From NCBI GenBank assembly GCA_023511875.1, contig JAIMAQ010000001.1:186001-250000 (forward strand): a stretch of DNA of 64,000 nucleotides. Direction: 5' to 3'. Shown piece by piece: positions 31,883 through 41,148 of this stretch (position 1 is its first letter; the number at the start of each line of letters is the position of its first letter). The translations under genes and the position numbers were made by a program. Under the pieces are notes generated by a model. The model worked only from the letters and a program-made list of their open reading frames with translations, was not told where the DNA came from and ran no database searches. The DNA comes from Thermoflavifilum sp. (GTDB lineage: Bacteria > Bacteroidota > Bacteroidia > Chitinophagales > Chitinophagaceae).

Positions 31883-33790
31883 ATGCTAAAACGCTTGCCC
31901 CTGCTATTTTTCATTGCACTTTGGCAATTTTCGTTTGCACAATCTATTTCTAGCTTTCAGCCAGCTAATGTTCAAATTATTCCCAAGCCTGTTTCGATGC
32001 AAATAAAAAATGAGCAATTGCTCTTGCACGCTACAGATCGCATCTTTGCCAGCGGTGATGAAGCTCGGCATGTAGCCGAATTGTTTAACCAAACGCTGAA
32101 ACAACGCTATGGCTTTACCCTGGCTTTTGCTACTTCGCCAGTGCAAGCTAAAATCATCATGCGCAGCGGGCTCCATGCCTTGCCACATGAAGGCTATCAA
32201 ATCCACATGTCAAATCAGAAAATTGAGCTGCAAGGTGCCGACGGTGCCGGTTTGTTTTATGCCACCCAAACTTTATTGCAACTGCTTCCCCCATCACCTG
32301 CAAAACAGCTTCTAGTGCCAGAAGTAGAAATCGTAGATAGCCCACGCTTTCATTATCGGGGTATGCATCTCGACTGTGGCCGTCATTTTTTCCCTGTGTC
32401 GTTTATTAAAGAATATCTCGATTGGATGTCGCGGTATAAAATCAACACTTTTCATTGGCATCTCACCGAAGATCAAGGCTGGCGTATCCAAATCCCTCAA
32501 TACCCTCGCCTCACGCAAGTAGGCGCATATCGAAAGGAAACGGTTATTGGCCATAATTCCGGCATATTCGATGGGCAACCTTATGGGGGTTATTATACCG
32601 ATGCAGAAATCCAGGAAATCGTACAATATGCTGCCGATCGGTATATCACCGTAATTCCTGAAATTGAGATGCCTGGCCATTCTCAAGCTGCGTTGGCCGC
32701 CTACCCCTGGCTGGGCTGCAAAGGATTTGGGCCCAATTACGAAGTGTGGACACAATGGGGCGTCTCGCCAAATGTATACTGTGCTGGAAATGATAGCACA
32801 TTCATGTTTTTGGAAAACGTACTCACACGCGTGATGCAACTTTTTCCCAGCCATTATATCCACATTGGCGGTGATGAATGCCCTAAAGATCATTGGAAAA
32901 AATGCCCCCTGTGTCAACAACGAATAAAAACACTGGGATTAAAAAATGAAGAAGAACTGCAGAGTTATTTTATACAAAGAATCGAAAAATTTCTCAATGC
33001 CCATGGTCGAGATATTATTGGCTGGGATGAAATCTTAGAAGGTGGATTGGCTCCAAATGCCACGGTAATGAGCTGGCGTGGCGAACAAGGAGGTATAGCC
33101 GCAGCGAAACAACACCACCGGGTGATTATGACGCCAGGGGAATGGTTGTACTTCGATCATGGGCAAGGTAATCCAGCTTATGAGCCGCTGAATATTGGGG
33201 GGTACTTGCCTTTATGGAAAGTATATGGCTACAATCCTGTTCCAGCAAGCCTCTCACCCGATGAACAGAAGTACATCATCGGCATGCAGGCCAATGTGTG
33301 GACTGAATATATTCCCAACGGGCACGAAGCAGAATACATGGTGTTTCCCCGGATGCTTGCCTTAGCAGAAGCTGCCTGGACGCCTTTATCCGAAAAAAAT
33401 TATACCGATTTTCTAAACCGATTACCCAACCAGCTGGTATGGATGGACAGGGCTGGATTGCGTTTTCGTATTCCAGAACCCATTGGTTTACAAGATAGCA
33501 CACTGCAGTCGGATAGTTTAACCATAGACCTCAAGCCTATCTTACCGGGTACAAAAATTTATTACACGCTCGACGGCAGCAATCCTACCATTACTACACA
33601 ACTATTCACAAAACCCTTTACCCTATACTTGCCTGCAGGAAAATCACTTACTATACGCTGCATTGAGGTTACTCCTTCAGGCAATATCAGCGTGCCTTAT
33701 AGCGCCGTTTATCAACATATCGCTACTGGAACGACTCATTCGGCAAGGCCTGAGCCCGACCCAACTGTTGCGCTTGAGGCAACGCGTTGA
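31883..33790 (+). CDS. secreted beta-N-acetylhexosaminidase, glycoside hydrolase family 20
   Basis: A 635-residue exo-acting GH20 enzyme. It has a signal peptide ('LPLLFFIALWQFSFAQ'), a GH20b N-terminal domain (about 30-150) and a TIM-barrel catalytic domain (about 155-510) starting 'YRGMHLDCGRHFF'. The catalytic Asp331-Glu332 pair is in 'HIGGDECPKDHW'. A C-terminal chitobiase-like domain follows ('GTKIYYTLDGSNPTI', about 550-625). It releases terminal GlcNAc or GalNAc, which would supply the adjacent NahK-like kinase. It is divergent from the kinase/nucleotidyltransferase pair. Confidence 0.94.
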   Translation: MLKRLPLLFFIALWQFSFAQSISSFQPANVQIIPKPVSMQIKNEQLLLHATDRIFASGDEARHVAELFNQTLKQRYGFTLAFATSPVQAKIIMRSGLHALPHEGYQIHMSNQKIELQGADGAGLFYATQTLLQLLPPSPAKQLLVPEVEIVDSPRFHYRGMHLDCGRHFFPVSFIKEYLDWMSRYKINTFHWHLTEDQGWRIQIPQYPRLTQVGAYRKETVIGHNSGIFDGQPYGGYYTDAEIQEIVQYAADRYITVIPEIEMPGHSQAALAAYPWLGCKGFGPNYEVWTQWGVSPNVYCAGNDSTFMFLENVLTRVMQLFPSHYIHIGGDECPKDHWKKCPLCQQRIKTLGLKNEEELQSYFIQRIEKFLNAHGRDIIGWDEILEGGLAPNATVMSWRGEQGGIAAAKQHHRVIMTPGEWLYFDHGQGNPAYEPLNIGGYLPLWKVYGYNPVPASLSPDEQKYIIGMQANVWTEYIPNGHEAEYMVFPRMLALAEAAWTPLSEKNYTDFLNRLPNQLVWMDRAGLRFRIPEPIGLQDSTLQSDSLTIDLKPILPGTKIYYTLDGSNPTITTQLFTKPFTLYLPAGKSLTIRCIEVTPSGNISVPYSAVYQHIATGTTHSARPEPDPTVALEATR

Positions 33791-33824
33791 CGAAGAAATG
33801 ATCGAATAAAATTTGGTTTAATCT

Positions 33825-34802
33825 TTAATGGGTAACCGTGCTTGTTTGTTGTTGCATTCGGGCAGCATGTTCACGCGCAGCCAAATAACGTTCGGCATCT
33901 AGCGCAGCCATGCATCCACTGCCAGCCGCAGTAACAGCCTGACGATAGATTTTATCTTGCACATCTCCACAGGCAAATACGCCTTCTACACTGGTACGTG
34001 TGCTTCCTGGCTGGGTACGGATATAACCCGTTTCATCCATATCGAGTTGCCCAACAAACAATTGGGAATTGGGCTGATGCCCTATGGCTACAAAAAATCC
34101 TTCCACAGCAATCACTTGCTCTTTTCCTGTTTGACGATTTTTTATCCGAACACCTTCTACCCGATCTTGCCCTAGAACTTCTTCTACGATTGTATTCCAG
34201 TAAATCTGAATATTTGGAGTATGCTTTACTCGCTCCTGCATGATTTGTGAAGCCCGCATTTGATCTCTACGCACCAGCATATGCACCTTGGTACATAGCT
34301 TAGACAAGTAAAGCGCTTCTTCACAAGCCGTATCGCCACCACCCACTATCGCCACTTCCTTACCCCTGAAGAAAAACCCATCGCATACAGCACAAGCCGA
34401 AACACCTCTACCATTTAACCTTTGCTCAGACTCTAACCCAAGCCATTTGGCAGAGGCGCCCGTAGCAATAATCAATGCATCGGCAGTAAGTTGCTTGTCG
34501 TCATCCACCGTTACCTGAAACGGCCGTTGTGCCAGGTTAACCTGAGTAACTATACCAAAGCGAATATCTGCACCCATGCGCTTGGCCTGTTTCTCAAAAT
34601 CTTGCATCATATCTGGCCCCTGTACGCCATCGGGGTAACCTGGATAATTTTCTACTTCGGTAGTAATGGTAAGCTGTCCTCCTGGCTGTAAGCCTTGATA
34701 GAGAACGGGTTTCAGATTAGCTCGCGCAGCATAAATAGCTGCTGTATACCCCGCTGGTCCTGAGCCAATGATCAATACATGAACGTGTTCTGGTGTTGAC
34801 AT
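33825..34802 (-). CDS. trxB: thioredoxin reductase
   Basis: A 325-residue flavoprotein that moves electrons from NADPH to thioredoxin. The FAD-binding 'IIGSGPAGYTAAIYAARAN' is at the N-terminus, the redox pair Cys137/Cys140 is in 'SACAVCDG', the NADPH motif is 'VAIVGGGDTACEEA', and 'GVFACGDVQD' is the C-terminal FAD motif. The gene follows the DUF4249 lipoprotein by 20 bases on the same strand and may share its transcript. The C-terminal tail is Gln/Thr-rich. Confidence 0.96.
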   Translation of the reverse strand: MSTPEHVHVLIIGSGPAGYTAAIYAARANLKPVLYQGLQPGGQLTITTEVENYPGYPDGVQGPDMMQDFEKQAKRMGADIRFGIVTQVNLAQRPFQVTVDDDKQLTADALIIATGASAKWLGLESEQRLNGRGVSACAVCDGFFFRGKEVAIVGGGDTACEEALYLSKLCTKVHMLVRRDQMRASQIMQERVKHTPNIQIYWNTIVEEVLGQDRVEGVRIKNRQTGKEQVIAVEGFFVAIGHQPNSQLFVGQLDMDETGYIRTQPGSTRTSVEGVFACGDVQDKIYRQAVTAAGSGCMAALDAERYLAAREHAARMQQQTSTVTH

Positions 34803-34822
34803 AAGCTTGCTGTTTTAACTGT

Positions 34823-35716
34823 TTATTTAGGAATGTAAATCGTTTTATACATAGATCGATAGCCGCCCCAATAGCCCAATGCCCCGGGTATATTTCCCAG
34901 CACATCTATGGGCACAGAAAAGGGATTCCCGTTATTGGCAAATGCATATTCCCAAGTGTGCCAAAAATCATAAGTAGCTTTATCAATATCACAAAACTTC
35001 ACCGTGATCGTATCTCCAAAACGAAATGTCCCGTAATTTTTTTGGTCAATAGGCAAAGCCTTATTTACTCCCCTCTCGAGCTGAAAATCGAAAACTGTTC
35101 CATTAACTAGTTCATCACTTGCCACCGAAAAGTAGCCTGGATAAAAGGGTTCGGTATTCACTTTAGTAAAATAACGCGAATAATCTCCCCGTTCGGGAGG
35201 ATCGTAAAATCGCCCATAAAGTACCACTCTATCGGTATCGGGATGTTCTGGAGTAGGCTTCACCAATAGGTAATACAAAGAATCCAACTCCATACCCGAG
35301 GCTGGAATGGTTGTTTCTGCCTGGTAATCTTGACCATTTACCCGAATCCATAACCTGTAGCTATGCCCTGGTAGCCCTATAAAATGAGTACTTTGCGGTG
35401 GTCGATAACTATAAAAATGTATGCCGCCAAGGGTATCTTGCTCCTGTTCTTCTAACCAAATGCTATCGTTGAGCTGCACATCTTTGACCATTACTTGCGC
35501 ACCATGAACAAATAATTGATCGATGAACTCGCTATCCAATCCAGCAAAATAACTAAAGCTTCGGGTAAGAATCACTATGGGATGACGGTAGCTTTCTATG
35601 TATCCTTCAACCACCAATTGCTCCGATGGAGTAGGTAGTTGAATATGGATATTTTTTTCGCATCCGCTCATGACCCAGGCTAAAGACCAGACAATTACTC
35701 GTGAAAAAATACGCAT
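34823..35716 (-). CDS. DUF4249 family lipoprotein
   Basis: A 297-residue lipoprotein: the signal peptide ends in a lipobox-like 'WVMSGC', with Cys at about residue 19. The mature part matches the Bacteroidota DUF4249 pattern: 'LVVEGYIESYRHPIVILTRSFSYFAGLD', 'HSYRLWIRVNGQDYQAETTIP' and a C-terminal 'FWHTWEYAFANNGNPFS' followed by 'GALGYWGGYRS'. Family members usually sit beside a TonB-dependent outer-membrane receptor; none is next to this one. Function is unknown. It is followed closely by trxB. Confidence 0.82.
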   Translation of the reverse strand: MRIFSRVIVWSLAWVMSGCEKNIHIQLPTPSEQLVVEGYIESYRHPIVILTRSFSYFAGLDSEFIDQLFVHGAQVMVKDVQLNDSIWLEEQEQDTLGGIHFYSYRPPQSTHFIGLPGHSYRLWIRVNGQDYQAETTIPASGMELDSLYYLLVKPTPEHPDTDRVVLYGRFYDPPERGDYSRYFTKVNTEPFYPGYFSVASDELVNGTVFDFQLERGVNKALPIDQKNYGTFRFGDTITVKFCDIDKATYDFWHTWEYAFANNGNPFSVPIDVLGNIPGALGYWGGYRSMYKTIYIPK

Positions 35717-35784
35717 ACGAATATGCTAAATTAACCAATTCTATACCAGGCTTCGGTAATATATGTTGCATATGTGTAAAAAAG

Positions 35785-35809
35785 AAGCCAGGGTAAAGAA
35801 CCCTGGCTT
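35785..35809 (-). terminator. intrinsic terminator of sigA
   Basis: A perfect 9-base stem (35785-35793 and 35801-35809) with a 7-base loop, followed on the minus strand by CTTTTTT. It is 26 bases after the sigma factor stop. Confidence 0.9.
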
Positions 35810-35834
35810 GCTGTTCACCAACTACCTATGAAAA

Positions 35835-36692
35835 TTAACCCAGGTAGGTCTTTAACGCGTTGCTGTAACGAGCTTTCTGCAAACGCTTGATGGCTCTTTC
35901 TTTGATCTGGCGAATGCGTTCTTTGGTGAGATCATATTTTTGACCAATTTGCTCGATATTCACTCCATTTTCTCCATCTAAACCAAAATATGCCGTCACG
36001 ATCTCTGCTTCACGGGGCGATAATGATTTGAGCACTCGGCGAATTTCTTCCCTCAGCGATTCGCGCATCACTTCTTCATCGGTTTGCGCACCACTTTCGA
36101 GCAAATCGCCCATTGCTACATCCTCTGCTTCATGTACTGGGGCATCCAAGCTCGTATGACGCGTATTGCTGCTGATGATGTTGTTGATCTCGGTTTCCGA
36201 CATTTGGAGGATGTCTGCCAATTCTTCTGGAGAAGGCTCGCGTTCATTTTCTTGTTCAAATGCCGTAAAAGCCTTAGTAGCCTTGTTGTAAGTGCCAATC
36301 TTATTTTGTGGCAAGCGCACTAGCCTTCCTTGTTCAGCCAACGCTTGAAGAATTGACTGACGAATCCACCACACGGCATAAGATATGAATTTGAAACCTT
36401 TGGTTTCGTCGAAACGTTGAGCCGCTTTGATCAATCCCAGATTGCCTTCATTGATCAGGTCGCTCAGGCTCAACCCCTGATGTTGATATTGCTTGGCAAC
36501 CGAAACCACAAAACGCAAGTTGCCAGTTACCAGCCGTTCCAACGCTTTCTGATCGCCCATTTTAATGCGTTGGGCCAAAACGGTTTCTTCTTCCGGGGTG
36601 AGTAGAGGAATCTTAGAGATCTCTTGCAAGTACTTTTCTACAGCTTGAGAATCCCTGTTGGTGATTTGTGTGGCAATTTTAAGCTGCCTCAT
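35835..36692 (-). CDS. primary RNA polymerase sigma factor (short sigma-70, RpoD/SigA type)
   Basis: A 285-residue sigma-70 that lacks the long region 1.1 and non-conserved region, as in Bacteroidota primary sigma factors. Region 1.2 is 'VEKYLQEISKIPLLTPEEE', region 2 includes 'NLRFVVSVAKQYQHQGLSLSDLINEGN' and '-10'-recognising 'KFISYAVWWIRQSI', region 3 spans about 150-210, and region 4 ends with 'IEQIGQKYDLTKERIRQIKERAIKRL'. It would recognise the -33/-7 promoters seen across this window. It has a -7 box at 36849-36856, with a leader of about 150 bases. Confidence 0.95.
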   Translation of the reverse strand: MRQLKIATQITNRDSQAVEKYLQEISKIPLLTPEEETVLAQRIKMGDQKALERLVTGNLRFVVSVAKQYQHQGLSLSDLINEGNLGLIKAAQRFDETKGFKFISYAVWWIRQSILQALAEQGRLVRLPQNKIGTYNKATKAFTAFEQENEREPSPEELADILQMSETEINNIISSNTRHTSLDAPVHEAEDVAMGDLLESGAQTDEEVMRESLREEIRRVLKSLSPREAEIVTAYFGLDGENGVNIEQIGQKYDLTKERIRQIKERAIKRLQKARYSNALKTYLG

Positions 36693-36793
36693 ATCGAAGA
36701 AAGGTTTTACGTATCATGAAATAACAAATCCAACAATAAGATGGTTTAACCAGTTGATTTCCATAATCTTCATTTCATCTAAACGTCATCTTT

Positions 36794-36801
36794 TATCTTT
36801 G
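36794..36801 (+). promoter_or_regulatory. -7 promoter box upstream of the threonine aldolase gene
   Basis: TATCTTTG matches TAnnTTTG, 130 bases before the likely ATG. No clear -33 box. The divergent sigma factor promoter is just downstream. Confidence 0.4.
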
Positions 36802-36848
36802 AATCGGAGAATCTGGTTTTGGAGTTGGGTATTTCAAAAAATTGAGCG

Positions 36849-36880
36849 CAAAGTTACGACAAACTATAACGCTTTTGCAA
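36849..36880 (-). promoter_or_regulatory. promoter of sigA
   Basis: On the minus strand TTG (36880-36878) and TAACTTTG (36856-36849) are 21 bases apart, matching the -33/-7 pattern. Confidence 0.6.
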
Positions 36881-36933
36881 GTAAAAATTGTAATCTGTTT
36901 TTCATTTTTATGATTTCACTAACAATAACCACC

Positions 36934-37953
36934 ATGATCGATTATCGAAGCGACACCGTTACAAGGCCTACACCGGCGATGTTAGAAGCAATGATGCACG
37001 CCGAAGTAGGTGATGATGTGTGGGGAGAAGACCCCACTGTACAAGCATTAGAAGAACGTATGGCCCACCTTTTTGGAAAAGAGGCCGGATTATTTTGTCC
37101 TTCGGGCACCATGACCAACCAAATTGCCGTAAAGATTCATACCCAACCAGGCGATGAACTGATTTGCAGCGAGCTTGCACATGTGTACCAATACGAGGCT
37201 GGAGGCATGGCTTTTCACTCGGGTGTGCAGGCGCATACTTTACCGGGCAATCGCGGATTGATTACTGCAGAACAAATCGTAGAGGCCATCAACCCCGATG
37301 ATATTCATAAAGCACCTACCCGATTGGTTTGGATCGAAAACACCGTTAACCGCGGAGGAGGGTGTTGCTATGATTTAAGTGAGCTGAAACGCATACACTA
37401 TCTATGCCGAGAGCGCGGACTAGCCTTACATCTCGACGGTGCTCGCCTATTTAATGCCCTGGTGGCTCGTGGGGAAAACCCTCAGCAATATGGTGAATTG
37501 TTCGACACGATCTCGATTTGCTTGAGCAAAGGACTAGGCTGCCCGGTAGGGTCGGTGCTGATTGGTAGCAAAAAGCTAATCCATCAAGCACGTCGAATAC
37601 GCAAGCTCATGGGAGGTGGTATGCGACAGGCTGGGTTCTTGGCGGCTGCTGGTATCTATGCTCTGGATCATCATATTCAACGGCTGGCCGAAGATCATGC
37701 TCATGCACAACGCCTGGCCAACGTGCTGAGCGAATTGCCTTATGTAACAGATATACTGCCCGTAGAGACCAATATCCTCATTTTTAATCTCAAGCAACCC
37801 ATGAACGCTCAACTATTCACCGAATACATGAAAAAATACCAGATTTTGGTACACCCCATTAGCCATACCTCAATCCGTATGGTTACCCATCTCGATATCC
37901 ATCCAGAAATGGTTGACCGAACTATTGAAGTGATTAAAAATCTCGCTATTTAA
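36934..37953 (+). CDS. low-specificity L-threonine aldolase
   Basis: A 339-residue PLP enzyme of the beta-eliminating lyase fold that splits L-threonine to glycine and acetaldehyde. The conserved '[19 protein letters not shown]', '[14 protein letters not shown]', '[13 protein letters not shown]' and the PLP-Lys region '[18 protein letters not shown]' are all present. The ATG at 36934 is chosen because family members start 'MIDLRSDT'; one at 36910 is possible, and the open frame back to 36658 crosses the divergent sigma factor promoter and is not coding. Confidence 0.94.
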   Translation: MIDYRSDTVTRPTPAMLEAMMHAEVGDDVWGEDPTVQALEERMAHLFGKEAGLFCPSGTMTNQIAVKIHTQPGDELICSELAHVYQYEAGGMAFHSGVQAHTLPGNRGLITAEQIVEAINPDDIHKAPTRLVWIENTVNRGGGCCYDLSELKRIHYLCRERGLALHLDGARLFNALVARGENPQQYGELFDTISICLSKGLGCPVGSVLIGSKKLIHQARRIRKLMGGGMRQAGFLAAAGIYALDHHIQRLAEDHAHAQRLANVLSELPYVTDILPVETNILIFNLKQPMNAQLFTEYMKKYQILVHPISHTSIRMVTHLDIHPEMVDRTIEVIKNLAI

Positions 37954-37993
37954 ATTAAAAAAGTATTGCTTAAACAGTTTCAGCCTCAAGCGG

Positions 37994-38001
37994 TATTTTT
38001 G
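37994..38001 (+). promoter_or_regulatory. -7 promoter box of valS
   Basis: TATTTTTG matches TAnnTTTG and ends only 5 bases before the valS ATG, implying a leaderless or nearly leaderless transcript. The best upstream TTG is 25 bases away, longer than usual. Confidence 0.5.
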
Positions 38002-38006
38002 CAAGC

Positions 38007-40619
38007 ATGGAATTAGCCAAAACTTATCAGCACAAGCTTGTAGAATCTAAATGGTATGCCACTTGGGAAGAAAAAGGATATTTTCACTCTTCTCCTGATT
38101 CGCGAGAGCCTTTTACCATTGTGATTCCTCCGCCCAATGTGACGGGGGTTTTACACATGGGGCATGCATTGAACGAAACGGTACAAGATATTTTGATCAG
38201 GCGAGCACGGATGAAAGGATATAATGCCTGCTGGGTGCCAGGAGCCGATCACGCATCTATAGCCACCGAAGCGCGTGTGGTCAACCAGCTTAAGGAAAAA
38301 GGAATCCGCAAGCACGACATAGGCAGAGAGGCCTTCTTGCAACATGCCTGGGCCTGGAAAGAAAAATATGGCGGCATCATCTACGACCAACTCAGAAAAC
38401 TGGGATGTAGCTGCGATTGGAGCAGAGCCACCTTTACACTCGACCCACATTATTCTCAGGCAGTGATTCGGGTGTTTGTACAGCTTTATCGCGAAGGCCT
38501 CATTTATCGAGGCCAGCGGATGATCAACTGGGATCCAGTGGCCCTTACCGCATTGAGCGACGAAGAGGTGGAATACCGTGAAGTACATTCGGTATTGTAC
38601 TATGTGCGTTATCCTCTGGAAGGAAATACAGATTTCATTACCATTGCCACTACCCGACCCGAAACCATTCTTGGCGACGTGGCAATAGCCGTGCATCCCG
38701 AAGATACGCGTTATCAACATCTCATTGGTCGTTATGCCCTCGTACCCTTGATTGATAGACGAATTCCAATAATTGCCGATGAATATGTAGATCAAAGTTT
38801 TGGCACAGGCTGTCTAAAAATCACTCCAGCCCACGATCCGAACGACTACCTGCTGGGTATTAAACATCAATTGCCGAGCATCGATATCTTCAATCCCGAT
38901 GGCACCTTAAGTGCAGCCGCACAGCTCTATGTAGGGGAAGATCGATTTACCGTTAGAAAAAAAATTGCCGATGAGCTACGCAAGCAAGGATACCTGGTGA
39001 AAGAAGAGACAATCATCAACAAAAATGGTTTTTCTCAGCGCAGTCGCGCTGTTGTAGAACCACGCATTTCCACTCAATGGTTTCTGAAGATGAAAGAACT
39101 TGCTGCACCTGCATTATCTGCGGTCATCAATCGGCAGGTGCACATTCATCCTGAAGAGCGATTTCTCAATACCTACCGCCATTGGATGGAAAATGTGCAA
39201 GACTGGTGCATCTCTCGCCAGCTTTGGTGGGGCCACCGCATACCGGCCTGGTATGATGATGCAGGAAATATTTATGTAGCCGAAACCGCCGAAGAAGCCC
39301 TATCTCAGGCCCAGCAGGTTTCTGGCAGATCGGATATCGAGCTTCGCCAAGACGATGATGTGCTCGATACTTGGTTTTCTTCATGGCTATGGCCTATAGA
39401 GGTATTTCACGGTATTACCCAGCCACACAATCCCGAATGGCGATATTACTATCCTACTTCTGTATTGGTGACCGGGCAAGATATTATCTTCTTCTGGGTG
39501 GCCCGCATGATCATGGCCGGGCTGCATTTTACCGGAGAAATTCCTTTCCATCGGGTGTATTTCACCGGCATGGTACGCGATAAGCTGGGCCGAAAAATGA
39601 GTAAGTCGCTCGGCAATTCTCCCGATCTTCTGCAACTCATCGAGCAGTATGGGGCCGATGCAGTACGTTTTGGTATCATGATAGCTTCCCCAGCAGGCAA
39701 TGATCTATTGTTCGATGAAAAAAGCTGTGAACAGGGGTTGCATTTCTGCAATAAACTCTGGAATGCACTTCGGCTCGTGAAAAGCTGGACGCAGAAACCA
39801 TCTGCCCAACCGGCTCCTCATGTGTCGTTTCCCGTAAAATGGTTTCAACATCGGCTGGCCAGTTTCCTGCAGCAAACAGAAATAGATTTCGATCAATTTC
39901 GTTTGAGTGAGCACCTAAAAAGCTTATATACCTTGATCTGGGAAGATTTCTGCAGCACTTATCTGGAATGGATCAAACCACAACCCGATGTGCACACCTT
40001 GCAGATCACCCAAAGTTATTTCGAGCAACTGCTACAACTTTTGCACCCCTTTATGCCTTTTATCACCGAAGAAATTTATCAACAACTCCAAACCCGAGCA
40101 GCAGATGATTTTCTAATAATTAAACCACTTCCTACCCCACCAGAAGCCGATAAACATATCGTTGAACAAGGGTTTCTGCTCAAAGAAATACTTGCCAGTA
40201 TCCGACAAACCATGCAACAACATCAGCTGAAGCGTACCGATATCTCTGCAATCTGGATACATACTCGCCACTTACCTACTTATCAAGAATTCATGCCCGT
40301 GCTCAAACAACAATTACCTGTTGAGCAGATCGATTTTACCAACCAACCTCGTTCAAATTGTATACAAATAGTTGTTCATAAAGATATCATCTACATCGAA
40401 ACCTCAAAAGCTTCTACACAGCATGCTCATCAAAAAGAAGAGTTATTAAAAGATTTGCAACATTTGAAACAATTTCTACAACAAATTGAAGCCAAGCTAC
40501 AAAATGAACGTTTTCTTCAACATGCTAAGCCAGAAATCGTAGAACGTGAAAAAAAGAAAAAACAAGATACGGAAGAAAAAATCCGGATCATAGAAGAAAG
40601 TTTACGCAATATGTCATGA
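38007..40619 (+). CDS. valS: valyl-tRNA synthetase
   Basis: An 870-residue class I synthetase that charges tRNA-Val. The HIGH motif is 'VLHMGHALN' (residues 50-53), the editing CP1 domain spans about 190-330 ('IATTRPETILGDVAIAVHP'), KMSKS is 'RKMSKSLGNSPD' (about residue 530), an anticodon-binding domain follows (about 600-760), and the C-terminus is a charged coiled coil ('HLKQFLQQIEAKL'). Length is normal for the family. A small secreted protein gene starts 7 bases after its stop. Confidence 0.97.
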   Translation: MELAKTYQHKLVESKWYATWEEKGYFHSSPDSREPFTIVIPPPNVTGVLHMGHALNETVQDILIRRARMKGYNACWVPGADHASIATEARVVNQLKEKGIRKHDIGREAFLQHAWAWKEKYGGIIYDQLRKLGCSCDWSRATFTLDPHYSQAVIRVFVQLYREGLIYRGQRMINWDPVALTALSDEEVEYREVHSVLYYVRYPLEGNTDFITIATTRPETILGDVAIAVHPEDTRYQHLIGRYALVPLIDRRIPIIADEYVDQSFGTGCLKITPAHDPNDYLLGIKHQLPSIDIFNPDGTLSAAAQLYVGEDRFTVRKKIADELRKQGYLVKEETIINKNGFSQRSRAVVEPRISTQWFLKMKELAAPALSAVINRQVHIHPEERFLNTYRHWMENVQDWCISRQLWWGHRIPAWYDDAGNIYVAETAEEALSQAQQVSGRSDIELRQDDDVLDTWFSSWLWPIEVFHGITQPHNPEWRYYYPTSVLVTGQDIIFFWVARMIMAGLHFTGEIPFHRVYFTGMVRDKLGRKMSKSLGNSPDLLQLIEQYGADAVRFGIMIASPAGNDLLFDEKSCEQGLHFCNKLWNALRLVKSWTQKPSAQPAPHVSFPVKWFQHRLASFLQQTEIDFDQFRLSEHLKSLYTLIWEDFCSTYLEWIKPQPDVHTLQITQSYFEQLLQLLHPFMPFITEEIYQQLQTRAADDFLIIKPLPTPPEADKHIVEQGFLLKEILASIRQTMQQHQLKRTDISAIWIHTRHLPTYQEFMPVLKQQLPVEQIDFTNQPRSNCIQIVVHKDIIYIETSKASTQHAHQKEELLKDLQHLKQFLQQIEAKLQNERFLQHAKPEIVEREKKKKQDTEEKIRIIEESLRNMS

Positions 40620-40626
40620 TTCTTCA

Positions 40627-41148
40627 ATGAAGAACACAAATACTTATATTGCCTTGTTCTGGAAAATATGCCAGTGCATATGCCTGACCTGCTTATTTCA
40701 TGCCGGCTATGCACAACATCTATTTGCTCCCTCGGCTAAAATATTGGATACATTACAACAAAAAGGACCTATATTGTATACCCTGCTGGGGAACGACTCT
40801 TCTCGATATATTCCCGCACCTAAAATGCTTCAACTCATCGATTCACCACTTGTAGTAAAAGATACCAAAGGAAATACTTATCGAGTAACTAGTTTTGATT
40901 TTGGTTATCGTCATTTCGACACTACTTTCAACGATTCTACCGAACAATTCGAAATCGTACCGGAATATTTTGGATTCACCTTTTTCCAAAATCGAATAGA
41001 CTCGCTTTGGAGAAGTAGTGTTAAGCAACTCCTACATGCAGGAGAGATGATTTATTTCGACAATATCATTGCTGAAGACTCCTCAGGCATTAAATATGGT
41101 GCACCGCCTTTACATATCCATGTGAGCGATACAATGATCCAACATTAA
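40627..41148 (+). CDS. secreted protein of unknown function
   Basis: A 173-residue protein I do not recognise. It has an N-terminal signal peptide ('CICLTCLFHAGYAQ'). The mature part shows beta-rich, Asp/Ser-rich segments, such as 'DTKGNTYRVTSFDFGYRHFDTTFNDSTEQF' and 'MIYFDNIIAEDSSGIKYGAPPLHIHVSD'. The end looks a little like the C-terminal 'GPDGKTRKLNPIVFKI' regions of gliding-motility GldM-type proteins, but this is too weak to name. It begins 7 bases after valS, so it is likely co-transcribed, and its stop shares TTAA with the convergent gene. Confidence 0.6.
   Translation: MKNTNTYIALFWKICQCICLTCLFHAGYAQHLFAPSAKILDTLQQKGPILYTLLGNDSSRYIPAPKMLQLIDSPLVVKDTKGNTYRVTSFDFGYRHFDTTFNDSTEQFEIVPEYFGFTFFQNRIDSLWRSSVKQLLHAGEMIYFDNIIAEDSSGIKYGAPPLHIHVSDTMIQH

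Noticed and set aside
32312-32920. 202-codon minus-strand frame opposite the GH20 gene
   Set aside because: Shadow of the well-supported hexosaminidase on the other strand.
36658-36933. N-terminal extension of the threonine aldolase frame
   Set aside because: The extension crosses the divergent sigA promoter and start region and has no conserved sequence; the family begins at 'MIDYRSDT'.
38151-38795. 214-codon minus-strand frame opposite valS
   Set aside because: Shadow of the valS coding sequence; no recognisable motif.
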